64,000 nucleotides of DNA from Maribacter orientalis (GTDB lineage Bacteria; Bacteroidota; Bacteroidia; Flavobacteriales; Flavobacteriaceae): positions 1 through 64,000 of the forward strand of contig NZ_FNZN01000006.1 of assembly GCF_900109345.1 (NCBI RefSeq). The letters are read 5' to 3'. The translations under genes and the position numbers were made by a program. Shown piece after piece: positions 17,695 through 27,404 of this stretch (position 1 is the first letter of the stretch; every line of letters begins with the position of its first letter). Below the pieces are notes generated by a model. It made no database searches. It saw only the letters and a program-made list of their open reading frames with translations, and was not told the origin of the DNA.

Positions 17695-19377
17695 ATGGGA
17701 AAAGCAATTACTACAACTAGAGCTCAAGAATCCACAAATGCTATTGAACGCATGTATATTACCATGCGTCATCTTTTTAATAGAGGATTTTATAAGCCAA
17801 ATGGAGTTTCTGGGGAAGCATTAAAAAATGCATTATTACAATTAAGACCTGAAATTTATGGTTCGGTAGGTGAAGAAAAAGCGGAATTAAATGGTCTTAT
17901 TTATGTGTTAGAACGTCTGCCAGAAGGTATTGAACAATGTACTTTTATCAATTTAACATCTGATGAAGGTTACGGTATTTCCCACATCAACCCAATCATA
18001 CCACCAAAGAGAAGGAGAAATTGTTATCGCATTGATGATGAGCAGATGAATATTGAGATTACACGAGGTCGTTCTGACATCTACGATATTTTAACGCACC
18101 TAACTTTTTTGTTTATTGAATCTGAAAAAATCTGTAATCGAATTTTAATACCTGAAACAGAAAAAACAATAAGAGATTGGGCAAAGCTTGAAAATGCTGT
18201 TAATAAAGAAGAATTAACTCAAGAAGAACGCGAAATAGCCTTAATCCATACAGCCAATATCTTAGGACGGTCTTTCGAGGAGATATTGGAGGTCTATAAA
18301 AAGTTCAGCACTAAAACGAATCCAGAACGATTTTTAAAAGTAATTTACTGGCTTGGAAAGCTAGCACTGCAAGAAGAAATATCTGGTGAAAAAAGAGCTA
18401 TAACATTTAGCGCTTTATTGAGAGAGCGATTGGGGCATCATATTCATGGTGAAATTTGGGCAAATAATATTAAAAGTATTATAGTAAAAAATAATTTACA
18501 ACATAGACCTATCCATATAATATCCGCAAATATGCATAGCGTTATGAATTCACTTTTTGCAAAGGCGGCTTTGACTAGCGAATTTTCAGATGCAGACTCA
18601 TTAGATATATTCGAGGCATTAAGTAGCGATGGTAATGCTGAATTAAGGAAAAAAGTAACCGAGTTAGCAGAAATCAATGGGATGATTTCAATAGATGATA
18701 CTTCGGGCACCAATATCGATGTTCAAATTTTTGATACGGCGAAGATAAAAGTTAACAATTGTTCATACGAATTTTCAACTAAAGAGATTGATAAAAAACC
18801 TGTTATATTTGTAATGGATTACGCCTTTGGTGAACAGGCCTATGAAACTATTGATGAGCTGTTAAAACCATATATCACCAAAAAGAACAACGGATCTTTA
18901 ATTAATGTAGATTCAGTTTCAATAATGGGGAAAGCAGGTATACTTGAAGGCGGAAAAGGTGATTTGATGATTCCGTCGGCGCATATTTTTGAAGGAACTG
19001 CAGATAACTATCCATTTAAGAATGAGTTATGTGCCAAAGATTTTGAAGGGTATGGACTTGAAGTTTTTGAAGGTACTATGGTAACTGTTTTAGGAACATC
19101 ACTTCAGAACAAAGATATTTTGAAGTTCTTTCACAAATCAACTTGGAATGTCATAGGACTGGAGATGGAAGGAGTGCACTATCAGAAAGCGATACAATCA
19201 GCATCTAAAATAAGAAAGAGTATCAGTGAAGATGTTAAGGTTAGATACGCATATTATGCATCAGATAATCCTTTGGAAACAGGCAGTACATTAGCCTCTG
19301 GAGGATTGGGTACAACAGGAGTGAAGCCCACGTATCTAATTACCGATAAAATTTTAAAACAAATATTTAATTCATAG
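17695..19377 (+). CDS. DUF6909 family protein with a nucleoside-phosphorylase-like C-terminal half
   Basis: 560 residues from ATG 17695; an in-frame TTG at 17683 would overlap the promoter element. I recognise the N-terminal part (TTRAQESTNAIERMY, then RHLFNRGFYKPNGVSG) as the DUF6909 family, conserved in Bacteroidota but uncharacterised. The C-terminal ~220 residues carry features reminiscent of the purine nucleoside phosphorylase/MTAN superfamily: SIMGKAGILEGGKGDLMIPSA, then GLEMEGVHYQKA with Met-Glu-Gly at residues 491-493, then SDNPL. The usual enzymes contain a similar EMEGAA motif that binds ribose. The N-terminal ~330 residues are helical and have no recognised activity. The downstream Wzz-like gene starts 2 bases after the stop, so the gene may be transcribed into the polysaccharide locus. 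Confidence 0.75.
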   Translation: MGKAITTTRAQESTNAIERMYITMRHLFNRGFYKPNGVSGEALKNALLQLRPEIYGSVGEEKAELNGLIYVLERLPEGIEQCTFINLTSDEGYGISHINPIIPPKRRRNCYRIDDEQMNIEITRGRSDIYDILTHLTFLFIESEKICNRILIPETEKTIRDWAKLENAVNKEELTQEEREIALIHTANILGRSFEEILEVYKKFSTKTNPERFLKVIYWLGKLALQEEISGEKRAITFSALLRERLGHHIHGEIWANNIKSIIVKNNLQHRPIHIISANMHSVMNSLFAKAALTSEFSDADSLDIFEALSSDGNAELRKKVTELAEINGMISIDDTSGTNIDVQIFDTAKIKVNNCSYEFSTKEIDKKPVIFVMDYAFGEQAYETIDELLKPYITKKNNGSLINVDSVSIMGKAGILEGGKGDLMIPSAHIFEGTADNYPFKNELCAKDFEGYGLEVFEGTMVTVLGTSLQNKDILKFFHKSTWNVIGLEMEGVHYQKAIQSASKIRKSISEDVKVRYAYYASDNPLETGSTLASGGLGTTGVKPTYLITDKILKQIFNS

Positions 19378-19378
19378 A

Positions 19379-20374
19379 ATGGCTGAAAATCAATCACCAA
19401 AAACTCAAAACAGTTCCGATGAAATAGATTTGGGACAATTGTTTCATTTAATTGGAAAAGGGTTCAATGCCATATTTCGATTTTTTTTAAGAGTCTTCCT
19501 GTATTTAAAGAAGAATATTTTTATATTAATTGGTTTGGTAATATTAGGCTTGGTTATAGGTTATGGGCTTAATAAAATTATTTCTAAAAGACTAAAGATT
19601 GAGGTCATTGTTAAACCACAACTGGAAAGTAAAAATTACTTATATGACGTTATTAATGAGGTTCAATCAAATATTAGCGCGAAGGATTCAGTATTCTTTA
19701 AATCCATAGGTATTGAGAAAATCGACTTTTCGGGATTAGAGGTTACCATAAGTAGGGTTGTGGAAGACGTAAATTCCGAAAGTGATATAAAATATTTGGA
19801 ATTGCTTCAAAGTTTTGAAAATACTGACGCCATATCAGATATTGTGAGGGCCGAACTACAAAATAAAAGTTCATTTAACCATCAAATAACTTTTTATTAT
19901 AAGAATGCAGAGTTTGGTAAAGACTTCGTAAATAAAATTCTTGAATACATTAATTCTAGTAAGTATTATAATGGTATTTTGGAAGTATACCGTAGCAATG
20001 CAGCATATAGAATTAAGGAGGATGAATACTTGCTAAAACAAGTAGATGAAATTATTTCAAACTATACAAACAGTTTGGCATCTAAAAGTAATAACACTGT
20101 TAGTGAAAGAATTGTTCTGGATAACCAAGAACAAGTCAATATAGCTGACATATTTGAATATAAGACAGGTTTGATTCGTGATATTGAAACTAAGAAATTA
20201 GAGTTGATAGAACGGACGGAACCGGTAAGCATAATTAATTTGGGTCAACCCCAAGAAGAGCATAAATCGTTTTTTGGCAAGAATATAGTTTTAATACCGT
20301 TCATATTTATTTTAGTATTTTTTATTATCTCAATTCTCTTATTTTTAAATAAGAAGTCCAAGACTTTAACTTAA
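19379..20374 (+). CDS. Wzz-like chain-length determinant protein
   Basis: 331 residues with the PCP/Wzz topology. A cytoplasmic N-terminal tail containing DEIDLGQLFHLIGKG is followed by TM1 at about 49-67, a long periplasmic, partly coiled-coil domain (about 70-300), and TM2 at about 303-325. A short basic tail ends the protein. There is no C-terminal tyrosine-kinase domain, unlike Wzc. Such proteins set the modal length of Wzy-polymerised polysaccharide. It is the first gene of the polysaccharide locus, abutting the DUF6909 stop and 7 bases before rfbB. Sequence is divergent from classical Wzz, so assignment rests on topology, N-terminal motif and context. Confidence 0.72.
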   Translation: MAENQSPKTQNSSDEIDLGQLFHLIGKGFNAIFRFFLRVFLYLKKNIFILIGLVILGLVIGYGLNKIISKRLKIEVIVKPQLESKNYLYDVINEVQSNISAKDSVFFKSIGIEKIDFSGLEVTISRVVEDVNSESDIKYLELLQSFENTDAISDIVRAELQNKSSFNHQITFYYKNAEFGKDFVNKILEYINSSKYYNGILEVYRSNAAYRIKEDEYLLKQVDEIISNYTNSLASKSNNTVSERIVLDNQEQVNIADIFEYKTGLIRDIETKKLELIERTEPVSIINLGQPQEEHKSFFGKNIVLIPFIFILVFFIISILLFLNKKSKTLT

Positions 20375-20381
20375 AACGACT

Positions 20382-21392
20382 ATGCCAGAAAGTCCAAAAG
20401 AAAAGCAATCGATTCTTATTACTGGAGGCGCAGGTTTTATTGGGAGTAATTTTATTCCATTTTTTTTAGACAAGAATCCTGATTATACGGTGGTTAATTT
20501 AGACAAACTCACTTATGCGGGAAGTTTGGATAATTTAAAGGAGGTAGAAGCACATCCCAGATATACATTCATCCATGGCGATATTTGTGATTTTGATTTA
20601 ACTAAAAACATCTTTATTCAACATAATATATCAGGGGTGATTAATTTCGCAGCTGAGTCTCATGTAGACAACTCTATTAGTAGTCCAAATGAATTTGTAA
20701 AGACTAATATTGAAGGCACATTTAATCTCTTGGAAATTGCTAGACATTTTTGGACAGGCAGTAATAACAGATTTCATCAGATATCAACCGATGAAGTGTA
20801 TGGTTCATTGGGGAGTGAAGGTTATTTTACTGAAAACTCCAAGTACCAACCCAACAGTCCGTACAGTGCCACAAAGGCCTCTTCAGATTTTCTAGTAAGG
20901 AGTTATTACCATACGTATGGTATGAATGTTGTAACCAGTAATTGCTCTAATAATTATGGGCCCAAACAACACGATGAAAAATTAATTCCCACTATCATTA
21001 GATCTGCAGTAAACGGAAATAAAATACCTATTTATGGTAATGGTAAAAATGTAAGAGATTGGCTGTTCGTCAAAGACCATTGTGAAGGCATAAATTTAAT
21101 CTTTCATAGAGGAAAAGTAGGTGAAACATATCTGTTAGGAGGAAATAATGAATATGACAATTTAACCATTGCACTAAAAGTATGCGATATTCTAGATGTC
21201 AAGCTCCCTAAAAGTAACGGTAACTATAAAGACCAAATTAAGTTTGTAGAAAATCGTTTGGGTCACGATTTTAGATATGCAATAGATGCTTCAAAAATTT
21301 CAAATACACTGGGCTGGAAAGCTAAACAAAACTTCGATACTGGTTTGGAAAAGACAGTACAGTGGTATTTAGATAAATATCAACAAGCCTGA
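20382..21392 (+). CDS. rfbB: dTDP-glucose 4,6-dehydratase
   Basis: 336 residues, normal RfbB/RmlB length. It is a short-chain dehydrogenase fold with the Rossmann motif [19 protein letters not shown], the [10 protein letters not shown] signature, TDEVYGSLG, and catalytic Tyr-x-x-x-Lys in [19 protein letters not shown] and [10 protein letters not shown] follow. It converts dTDP-glucose to dTDP-4-keto-6-deoxyglucose, the second step toward dTDP-L-rhamnose. Gene order rfbB-A-C-D with overlaps or spacing of 1-4 bases shows a single operon. Confidence 0.97.
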   Translation: MPESPKEKQSILITGGAGFIGSNFIPFFLDKNPDYTVVNLDKLTYAGSLDNLKEVEAHPRYTFIHGDICDFDLTKNIFIQHNISGVINFAAESHVDNSISSPNEFVKTNIEGTFNLLEIARHFWTGSNNRFHQISTDEVYGSLGSEGYFTENSKYQPNSPYSATKASSDFLVRSYYHTYGMNVVTSNCSNNYGPKQHDEKLIPTIIRSAVNGNKIPIYGNGKNVRDWLFVKDHCEGINLIFHRGKVGETYLLGGNNEYDNLTIALKVCDILDVKLPKSNGNYKDQIKFVENRLGHDFRYAIDASKISNTLGWKAKQNFDTGLEKTVQWYLDKYQQA

Positions 21393-21393
21393 T

Positions 21394-22254
21394 ATGAAAG
21401 GAATTATACTTGCCGGTGGTACGGGTTCAAGATTGTGGCCCTTAACAAAAGCTATTAGTAAGCAGTTAATGCCTATCTATGACAAGCCAATGATTTATTA
21501 TCCGTTGGCAACACTTTTATCAGCAGGAGTTCAGCAAATTCTTATTATCACCACCCCTCAAGATAACTTGCTTTTTAAGAAGTTATTAGGTGATGGAAGT
21601 CAACTGGGGTGCGATTTTCAATATGCAGTTCAACAAAACCCTAATGGTTTGGCAGAGGCATTTATAATAGGCGAAGATTTTATAGGGAAAGATAAAATTG
21701 CTCTAATATTGGGAGACAATGTATTTTATGGTTCAGGTTTAGCAAAATTACTGAAAGCCAATATCGACCCTGATGGAGGTATTATTTATGGGTATCACGT
21801 AAATAATCCAAAACGATATGGTGTTGTTGATTTTGACCAACATGGCAAAGCTATTTCAATAGAGGAAAAGCCGGAAAAACCATCATCCAATTTTGCTATT
21901 CCGGGTATTTACTTTTACGACAATAACGTCGTTAAAATTGCCAAAAGTATATTGCCAAGTAAAAGAGGAGAATTGGAAATTACTGATATTAATAAAGCCT
22001 ATCTTGAACAAGGAAAATTACAGGTGAGTGTTTTGGACAAGGGTATTGCTTGGTTAGATACAGGTACATTCAGTTCATTAATGCAGGCATCACAATTTGT
22101 ACAGGTTATTGAGGACAGACAAGGTCTAAAGATTGGTTGTATTGAAGAAATGGCTTATGAACAAGGTTTTATAGATGCTGATCAACTTAAAAAATTAGCA
22201 GAACCTTTGTTGAAGAGCGGTTATGGGGAGTATTTAATGAATTTGATTACATGA
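21394..22254 (+). CDS. rfbA: Glucose-1-phosphate thymidylyltransferase
   Basis: 286 residues, standard RmlA length. The N-terminal nucleotide-binding loop is [20 protein letters not shown], followed by [30 protein letters not shown] and the C-terminal WLDTGT. It makes dTDP-glucose from glucose-1-phosphate and dTTP and is normally feedback-inhibited by dTDP-L-rhamnose. It starts 1 base after the rfbB stop and its last codon overlaps rfbC. Confidence 0.97.
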   Translation: MKGIILAGGTGSRLWPLTKAISKQLMPIYDKPMIYYPLATLLSAGVQQILIITTPQDNLLFKKLLGDGSQLGCDFQYAVQQNPNGLAEAFIIGEDFIGKDKIALILGDNVFYGSGLAKLLKANIDPDGGIIYGYHVNNPKRYGVVDFDQHGKAISIEEKPEKPSSNFAIPGIYFYDNNVVKIAKSILPSKRGELEITDINKAYLEQGKLQVSVLDKGIAWLDTGTFSSLMQASQFVQVIEDRQGLKIGCIEEMAYEQGFIDADQLKKLAEPLLKSGYGEYLMNLIT

Positions 22255-22796
22255 AAATAATCGACACAAAATTAAAGGGTTGCCTAATTTTAGAACCGAG
22301 AACTTTTCAAGACCTCAGAGGAATGTTTTTTGAGGTATTCCGAAAAGTAGATCTAGAAAATCATTTAGGGTATAAAATTGATTTTGTGCAAGAAAATAAA
22401 TCTATTTCTAAAAAGGGTGTTTTAAGAGGGTTGCACTTTCAAACTGGACAAGCTGCGCAGGCTAAGTTAGTAACAGTGCAGAAAGGAGAGGTAACTGATG
22501 TAATAGTTGATATTAGGCCTAATAGCGATACATTTGGCCAACATATAAAAGTAAATTTATCAGCTAAAACACACAAAAGCATATTTATACCGAAAGGTAT
22601 GGCTCATGGATTTTTAGCTCTTTCAGAAGAGGTAGTTTTTTCGTATTTGTGTGATAATTATTATGAGCCTAAGATGGAGTCCGGAATTCTTTATAACGAT
22701 ACGGATTTAGCTATAGAATGGGATTATCCTATAGCTGATTTTATAGTTTCCGAGAAGGATATGTTGTTGCCTAGTTTTAAAGCTTTAACAACATGA
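22251..22796 (+). CDS. rfbC: dTDP-4-dehydrorhamnose 3,5-epimerase
   Basis: 181 residues, a cupin-fold epimerase of the usual size. Recognisable blocks are the FEVFRK segment, [20 protein letters not shown] with the catalytic His of [31 protein letters not shown] and the C-terminal [10 protein letters not shown]. It performs the double epimerisation at C3 and C5. Overlaps rfbA by 4 bases and rfbD by 4 bases. Confidence 0.97.
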   Translation: MKIIDTKLKGCLILEPRTFQDLRGMFFEVFRKVDLENHLGYKIDFVQENKSISKKGVLRGLHFQTGQAAQAKLVTVQKGEVTDVIVDIRPNSDTFGQHIKVNLSAKTHKSIFIPKGMAHGFLALSEEVVFSYLCDNYYEPKMESGILYNDTDLAIEWDYPIADFIVSEKDMLLPSFKALTT

Positions 22797-23566
22797 AAAG
22801 GGTTTTAGTAACAGGAGCAAATGGCCAGTTGGGTCAGTGCCTGCAAAAGATTGCCCCATCTTATCAAGAAATAGAATTTACTTTTAAAAGTTCTAAAGAA
22901 TTAGATATAACAGACACCTTGTCAATACCAAAAGCTTTTGAGTCACAGAAATTTGATTATTGTATTAATGGTGCGGCCTATACAAATGTAGAGCAAGCAG
23001 AAAAAACACCTGAATTAGCATATGCAGTCAATGCTGAAGGTGTAAAAAAAATTGCCTTGGCCTGTAAAAAGCATGATGTTTCTTTAATTCACATTTCAAC
23101 TGATTATGTTTTTGATGGCAATAAGAGAGAGCCATATACCGTAGATGATATTCCTAACCCTATAAATGAATATGGGAAGTCTAAACTAATGGGGGAAAGA
23201 TATATTCAAGAGTTAATGGACAATTATTGTATTATAAGAACCTCTTGGTTATATTCAGAGTTTGGCAATAACTTTTATAAAGCAATATTGGACAAATGCA
23301 AAACGAATAAAGTTTTAAGAGTAACCGATGCACAAAAGGGTTGCCCTACCAATGCCAATAATTTGGCATTATTTATTATGGACCATATAACTAATCAAAA
23401 GATTAAAAGCGGCATATACCATTTTACAGATGGTATTGTTTGTACTTGGTATGATTTTGCAAAAAAAATTTTATTTGAAAATGGTTATAATGGAAAAGTC
23501 GAACTTGTAGCGGATAAGAATTATCGTACTTTCGCTAAAAGACCAAAAAATAGCACCTTAATTTAA
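22793..23566 (+). CDS. rfbD: dTDP-4-dehydrorhamnose reductase, C-terminally shortened
   Basis: 257 residues with the NAD(P)H Rossmann motif TGANGQLGQCL, NGAAYTNVEQAE, STDYVFDG, catalytic Tyr-x-x-x-Lys in NEYGKSKLMGE and RTSWLYSEFGNNF. It should catalyse the last step of dTDP-L-rhamnose synthesis. The family is typically about 285-300 residues. Here the reading frame stops right after the conserved A-K-R-P-K-N-S segment, so the usual last helix-containing ~28 residues are missing. No downstream frame continues them; wecB follows after 21 bases. Either the gene is recently truncated or this is a tolerated short form. Activity probable but not certain. Confidence 0.87.
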   Translation: MKRVLVTGANGQLGQCLQKIAPSYQEIEFTFKSSKELDITDTLSIPKAFESQKFDYCINGAAYTNVEQAEKTPELAYAVNAEGVKKIALACKKHDVSLIHISTDYVFDGNKREPYTVDDIPNPINEYGKSKLMGERYIQELMDNYCIIRTSWLYSEFGNNFYKAILDKCKTNKVLRVTDAQKGCPTNANNLALFIMDHITNQKIKSGIYHFTDGIVCTWYDFAKKILFENGYNGKVELVADKNYRTFAKRPKNSTLI

Positions 23567-23587
23567 ATTTACCAACTAGAAAGGAGA

Positions 23588-24715
23588 ATGAAAAAAAAAA
23601 ACCTCATAGTTTTTGGAACACGGCCTGAGGCTATTAAAATGGCTCCTCTTGTAAAAGAATTTCTAAAACATTCAGATAAGTTTGACACCAAAGTTTGTGT
23701 AACTGCACAGCATAGAGAAATGCTAGATCAAGTTCTTTCATTTTTTGAAATTATTCCAGATTATGATTTGGATTTAATGAAACCTAACCAAAATTTATAT
23801 AATCTTACTTCCGATATTATATTAAACTTAAAATTGGTTTTAGAAGATTTTCAGCCAGATTATGTTTATGTACATGGAGATACTACAACTACGATGGCTA
23901 CTAGTCTAGCGGCATTTTATTCAGGAGCTATAATATGTCACGTAGAAGCAGGACTGAGAACTTTTAATATGAAATCTCCATTTCCAGAGGAAATGAATAG
24001 ATGCGTTACTGGCGTTTTATCAACTATTCATTTTTCACCTACAGAGACTTCAAAAAATAATTTGTTGCGTGAGAATAAAAGCGAAAATTCAATATTAATA
24101 ACGGGCAACACAGTAATTGATGCACTTAAATTTAGTGTAGAAAAGGTAAACACTACTAATTATGTGGACCAACAAATTGAAGATTTAAAACCGTTAATAA
24201 AAGAAAACAAAAGAATAATCTTAGTTACGGGTCATAGAAGAGAAAATCATGGACAAGGGTTCATCAATATTTGTGAAGCTTTAAAACAGATAGCTTTAGA
24301 TAATCCTAATACTCAAATCATTTATCCTGTTCATTTAAATCCAAATGTTCAAAAGCCTGTATATGAGCTATTAAATCAAGTTGACAATATTAAGCTTATT
24401 TCACCGCTTTCTTATCCCGCTTTTGTATGGTTAATGGATAAGTCTTATTTGATAATAACGGATAGTGGTGGTGTGCAAGAAGAAGCACCTAGTCTAGGAA
24501 AACCAGTTTTGGTCATGAGAGATACCACCGAGAGACCAGAAGCAGTAGATGCAGGCACGGTAATTCTAGTTGGAACAGACAAAACAAAAATTGTAGATAA
24601 AACACAGAAGCTATTAAACGATCACGATAGCTATAGTAATATGAGTAAGTGTCATAATCCTTATGGAGATGGCAGTGCTTGTGAAAAAATAGTTGAATAT
24701 ATTTTTAACCATTAA
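23588..24715 (+). CDS. wecB: UDP-N-acetylglucosamine 2-epimerase (non-hydrolysing)
   Basis: 375 residues, full length for WecB/MnaA. Motifs are FGTRPEAIKMAPLV at the N-terminus, VTAQHREMLDQVL, VHGDTTTTMA, CHVEAGLRT, PFPEEMNR, TGHRRENHGQ and the ligand-binding SGGVQEEAP segment. It interconverts UDP-GlcNAc and UDP-ManNAc in the cytosol. It is preceded by AAAGGAGA just before the ATG, one of the few strong Shine-Dalgarno-like sequences here. wecC follows after 8 bases, so the product is destined for UDP-ManNAcA. Confidence 0.97.
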   Translation: MKKKNLIVFGTRPEAIKMAPLVKEFLKHSDKFDTKVCVTAQHREMLDQVLSFFEIIPDYDLDLMKPNQNLYNLTSDIILNLKLVLEDFQPDYVYVHGDTTTTMATSLAAFYSGAIICHVEAGLRTFNMKSPFPEEMNRCVTGVLSTIHFSPTETSKNNLLRENKSENSILITGNTVIDALKFSVEKVNTTNYVDQQIEDLKPLIKENKRIILVTGHRRENHGQGFINICEALKQIALDNPNTQIIYPVHLNPNVQKPVYELLNQVDNIKLISPLSYPAFVWLMDKSYLIITDSGGVQEEAPSLGKPVLVMRDTTERPEAVDAGTVILVGTDKTKIVDKTQKLLNDHDSYSNMSKCHNPYGDGSACEKIVEYIFNH

Positions 24716-24723
24716 TAATACTA

Positions 24724-25941
24724 ATGTTGAAGAAACCAAGTGTAGTAATGGTAGGTTTAGGATATATAGGTCTTCCTACGGCAGCTTTAATAGCACAAAA
24801 TAGAACTTACGTTTATGGCGTAGACATTAATCAATCAGTGGTTGATACAATAAATGCAGGTAAAATACATATTATAGAGCCTGAATTAGATACAGCAGTA
24901 GCTGAGGCTGTCTCTAATGGATATTTGAAAGCATCTACTAAACCAGTTGAAGCTGATACGTATTTAATTGTTGTACCAACACCGTTTAAAGCTAAAAATG
25001 AGCCAGACATTTCTTTTGTAGAAAAAGCAACAGAATCTATTATTCCTTTTTTAAAAGAAGGTGATTTGTTCATTATTGAATCTACATCTCCTATTGGGAC
25101 TACGGAAAAAATGATGACGCTTATATATAATTCCCGCCCAGATCTTAAAGGAAAATTATCAATAGCCTATTGTCCCGAAAGAGTTTTACCTGGTAACGTT
25201 ATGTATGAATTAGTTAATAATGACCGGGTTATAGGTGGTATTAATGAAACATCTACAGAAAAGGCTGTTGCATTTTATAAACAATTTATAAAAGGAAATT
25301 TACACAAAACTAATGCAAGAACTGCTGAAATGTGTAAGCTTGTGGAAAATTCTTCACGTGATGTTCAAATTGCTTTTGCTAATGAATTATCCCTTATATG
25401 CGATAAGGCAGATATTAATGTTTGGGAGCTTATTGATTTGGCGAACAAACATCCACGTGTAAATATTCTTCAGCCAGGCTGTGGTGTAGGGGGGCATTGT
25501 ATTGCGGTAGACCCATATTTCATTGTAGCAGACTACCCGATGGAATCTAAAATTATAGGTACGGCTAGAGAAATAAACAACTATAAATCTTTTTGGTGTG
25601 CAGAAAAGGTTAAAAATGCAAAATTAGAGTACGAAATCAAAAATGGGAAAAAACCTAAAATAGCCTTGATGGGCCTAGCGTTCAAACCAAACATTGATGA
25701 TCTTAGGGAATCTCCTGCAAAATATATAGCTCAAAAGGTTTTGCAAGATTCTAATAATGAAGAGTACTTTATAGTTGAACCCAATATAGATTCTCATAAT
25801 GTATTTAAATTAACTACATACAAAGAAGCGGCTAAAAAAGCAGATATTATTGTCTTCTTAGTGGCTCATAAAGAATTTAAAACTTTAGAATTATCAAAAG
25901 AAAAAATAGTGTTGGATTTTTGCGGGGTAAATAATAATTAG
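24724..25941 (+). CDS. wecC: UDP-N-acetyl-D-mannosamine dehydrogenase
   Basis: 405 residues of the UDP-glucose/GDP-mannose dehydrogenase family. The NAD-binding motif GLGYIGLPTAALIA lies near the N-terminus, then VPTPFKAKNEPD, ESTSPIGTTEKM, and YCPERVLPGNVMYELV, which is characteristic of the ManNAc-type branch. The catalytic Cys sits in GCGVGGHCIAVDPYF, with LAFKPNIDDLRESPA in the C-terminal domain. It oxidises UDP-ManNAc to UDP-ManNAcA in two NAD-dependent steps. Its partner epimerase is directly upstream, and a WecG/TagA-type transferase lies at 36319. Confidence 0.95.
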   Translation: MLKKPSVVMVGLGYIGLPTAALIAQNRTYVYGVDINQSVVDTINAGKIHIIEPELDTAVAEAVSNGYLKASTKPVEADTYLIVVPTPFKAKNEPDISFVEKATESIIPFLKEGDLFIIESTSPIGTTEKMMTLIYNSRPDLKGKLSIAYCPERVLPGNVMYELVNNDRVIGGINETSTEKAVAFYKQFIKGNLHKTNARTAEMCKLVENSSRDVQIAFANELSLICDKADINVWELIDLANKHPRVNILQPGCGVGGHCIAVDPYFIVADYPMESKIIGTAREINNYKSFWCAEKVKNAKLEYEIKNGKKPKIALMGLAFKPNIDDLRESPAKYIAQKVLQDSNNEEYFIVEPNIDSHNVFKLTTYKEAAKKADIIVFLVAHKEFKTLELSKEKIVLDFCGVNNN

Positions 25942-25946
25942 AGTTT

Positions 25947-27398
25947 ATGCTGTTTAATTCAATAGACTTTGCTATTTTTTTCCCCTTGGTATTTGTTCTA
26001 TATTGGATTTTTCACAAAAATTTAAAAATACGGAATATCTTCCTCCTAATTGTAAGCTATATTTTTTACGGTTGGTGGGATTGGAGATTCCTATTTTTAA
26101 TAATGTTCAGTTCGTTACTAGATTATCTTTTAGGAAAGTACATTTATAAAGAAATTGATAAACATCGTAAAAAACTTCTGCTGTTTATTAGCTTGTTTTT
26201 TAATCTGGGCTTTTTAATTTATTTTAAATATTTCAATTTTTTCATTGAATCGTTTGTTGATGCTTTTAGTTTGTTTGGAAGCAAACTAAGCTTAGAAACC
26301 TTGAATATTATTTTACCCGTTGGGATAAGTTTTTATACATTTCAGACGCTCAGCTATACCATAGACATATATAGAGGACAACTGAAGCCAGCTAAAAACG
26401 GTATTAACTTTTTTGCTTTTGTTTCGTTTTTCCCTCAATTGGTTGCCGGACCAATTGAAAGAGCATCACACCTACTCCCTCAATTTGATAAAGTTCATAA
26501 GTTCAACTACGAACAAATAAAAAGCGGATTATTTCTTATTCTATACGGATTGTTCAAAAAAATGGTTATTGCTGACCGTGTGGCACTATACGTAAATGAG
26601 TACTATTCAAATCTAGCTGACCATAATGGATTGGCAACTTTAGTAGCAATTTTATTTTTTGCAATTCAAATTTACTGTGATTTTTCCGGGTATTCAGATA
26701 TTGCTATTGGAGTAGCTAGAAGCATGGGATTTGATCTTATGAAAAATTTTGACACCCCATATTTTTCCAAATCAATTACTGAATTTTGGAGAAGATGGCA
26801 TATTTCATTGTCAACATGGTTTAGAGATTATGTATTTATCCCTTTAGGTGGCAGTCGTAAAAGCGAATATCGGGTATATTTAAATTTATTCATTGTTTTC
26901 GTGATAAGTGGTTTATGGCATGGAGCGTCAATAAACTTTGTGATTTGGGGTGCCTTACACGGGTTATTAATTGTTCTTGAGAAATATAATAAAAAGCACA
27001 AATTATTATCGGTAGTATCACCTACATTTTTTTTTGATATTGTTAAAAGAACTTACATATTCATTTTAGTATGTTTCTCTTGGATTTTTTTCAGGGCAGA
27101 TACGTTCAATAATTCTTTAGTGGTTATTAAAAAAGCTTTTGGTTTTAAATTTAATGAATTTGGAACGAGCATTGTTAACAAAGGAATGGATCAATATGAT
27201 TTGTATGTTGCTTTTTTTGTGATAATCCTTTTATTTATAATTGAACTTTTTCAACAGAAATTTAATTTATATAAAAAGCTGCAAAGTCAAAAAATTGTAT
27301 TTAGATGGTCTCTTTATTTATGTTTGATATTATTAGTTATGGTTTTCGGAATTTATGGTGATTATGACGAATCTAAATTTATTTATTTTCAATTTTAA
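25947..27398 (+). CDS. MBOAT family O-acyltransferase (AlgI-like)
   Basis: 483 residues, about ten to twelve transmembrane helices. It carries the AlgI/PatA-type signatures: PVGISFYTFQTLSYTID near residues 125-145, FPQLVAGPI, CDFSGYSDIAIG, FDTPYFSKSITEFWRRWH, and SGLWHGAS with the invariant membrane His325. Such proteins transfer acetyl groups across the inner membrane for O-acetylation of a polysaccharide, together with a periplasmic SGNH-type partner. The next gene (7 bases downstream) encodes one. It is therefore likely to decorate the polymer made by this locus. Confidence 0.93.
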   Translation: MLFNSIDFAIFFPLVFVLYWIFHKNLKIRNIFLLIVSYIFYGWWDWRFLFLIMFSSLLDYLLGKYIYKEIDKHRKKLLLFISLFFNLGFLIYFKYFNFFIESFVDAFSLFGSKLSLETLNIILPVGISFYTFQTLSYTIDIYRGQLKPAKNGINFFAFVSFFPQLVAGPIERASHLLPQFDKVHKFNYEQIKSGLFLILYGLFKKMVIADRVALYVNEYYSNLADHNGLATLVAILFFAIQIYCDFSGYSDIAIGVARSMGFDLMKNFDTPYFSKSITEFWRRWHISLSTWFRDYVFIPLGGSRKSEYRVYLNLFIVFVISGLWHGASINFVIWGALHGLLIVLEKYNKKHKLLSVVSPTFFFDIVKRTYIFILVCFSWIFFRADTFNNSLVVIKKAFGFKFNEFGTSIVNKGMDQYDLYVAFFVIILLFIIELFQQKFNLYKKLQSQKIVFRWSLYLCLILLVMVFGIYGDYDESKFIYFQF

Positions 27399-27404
27399 TT
27401 TCAA

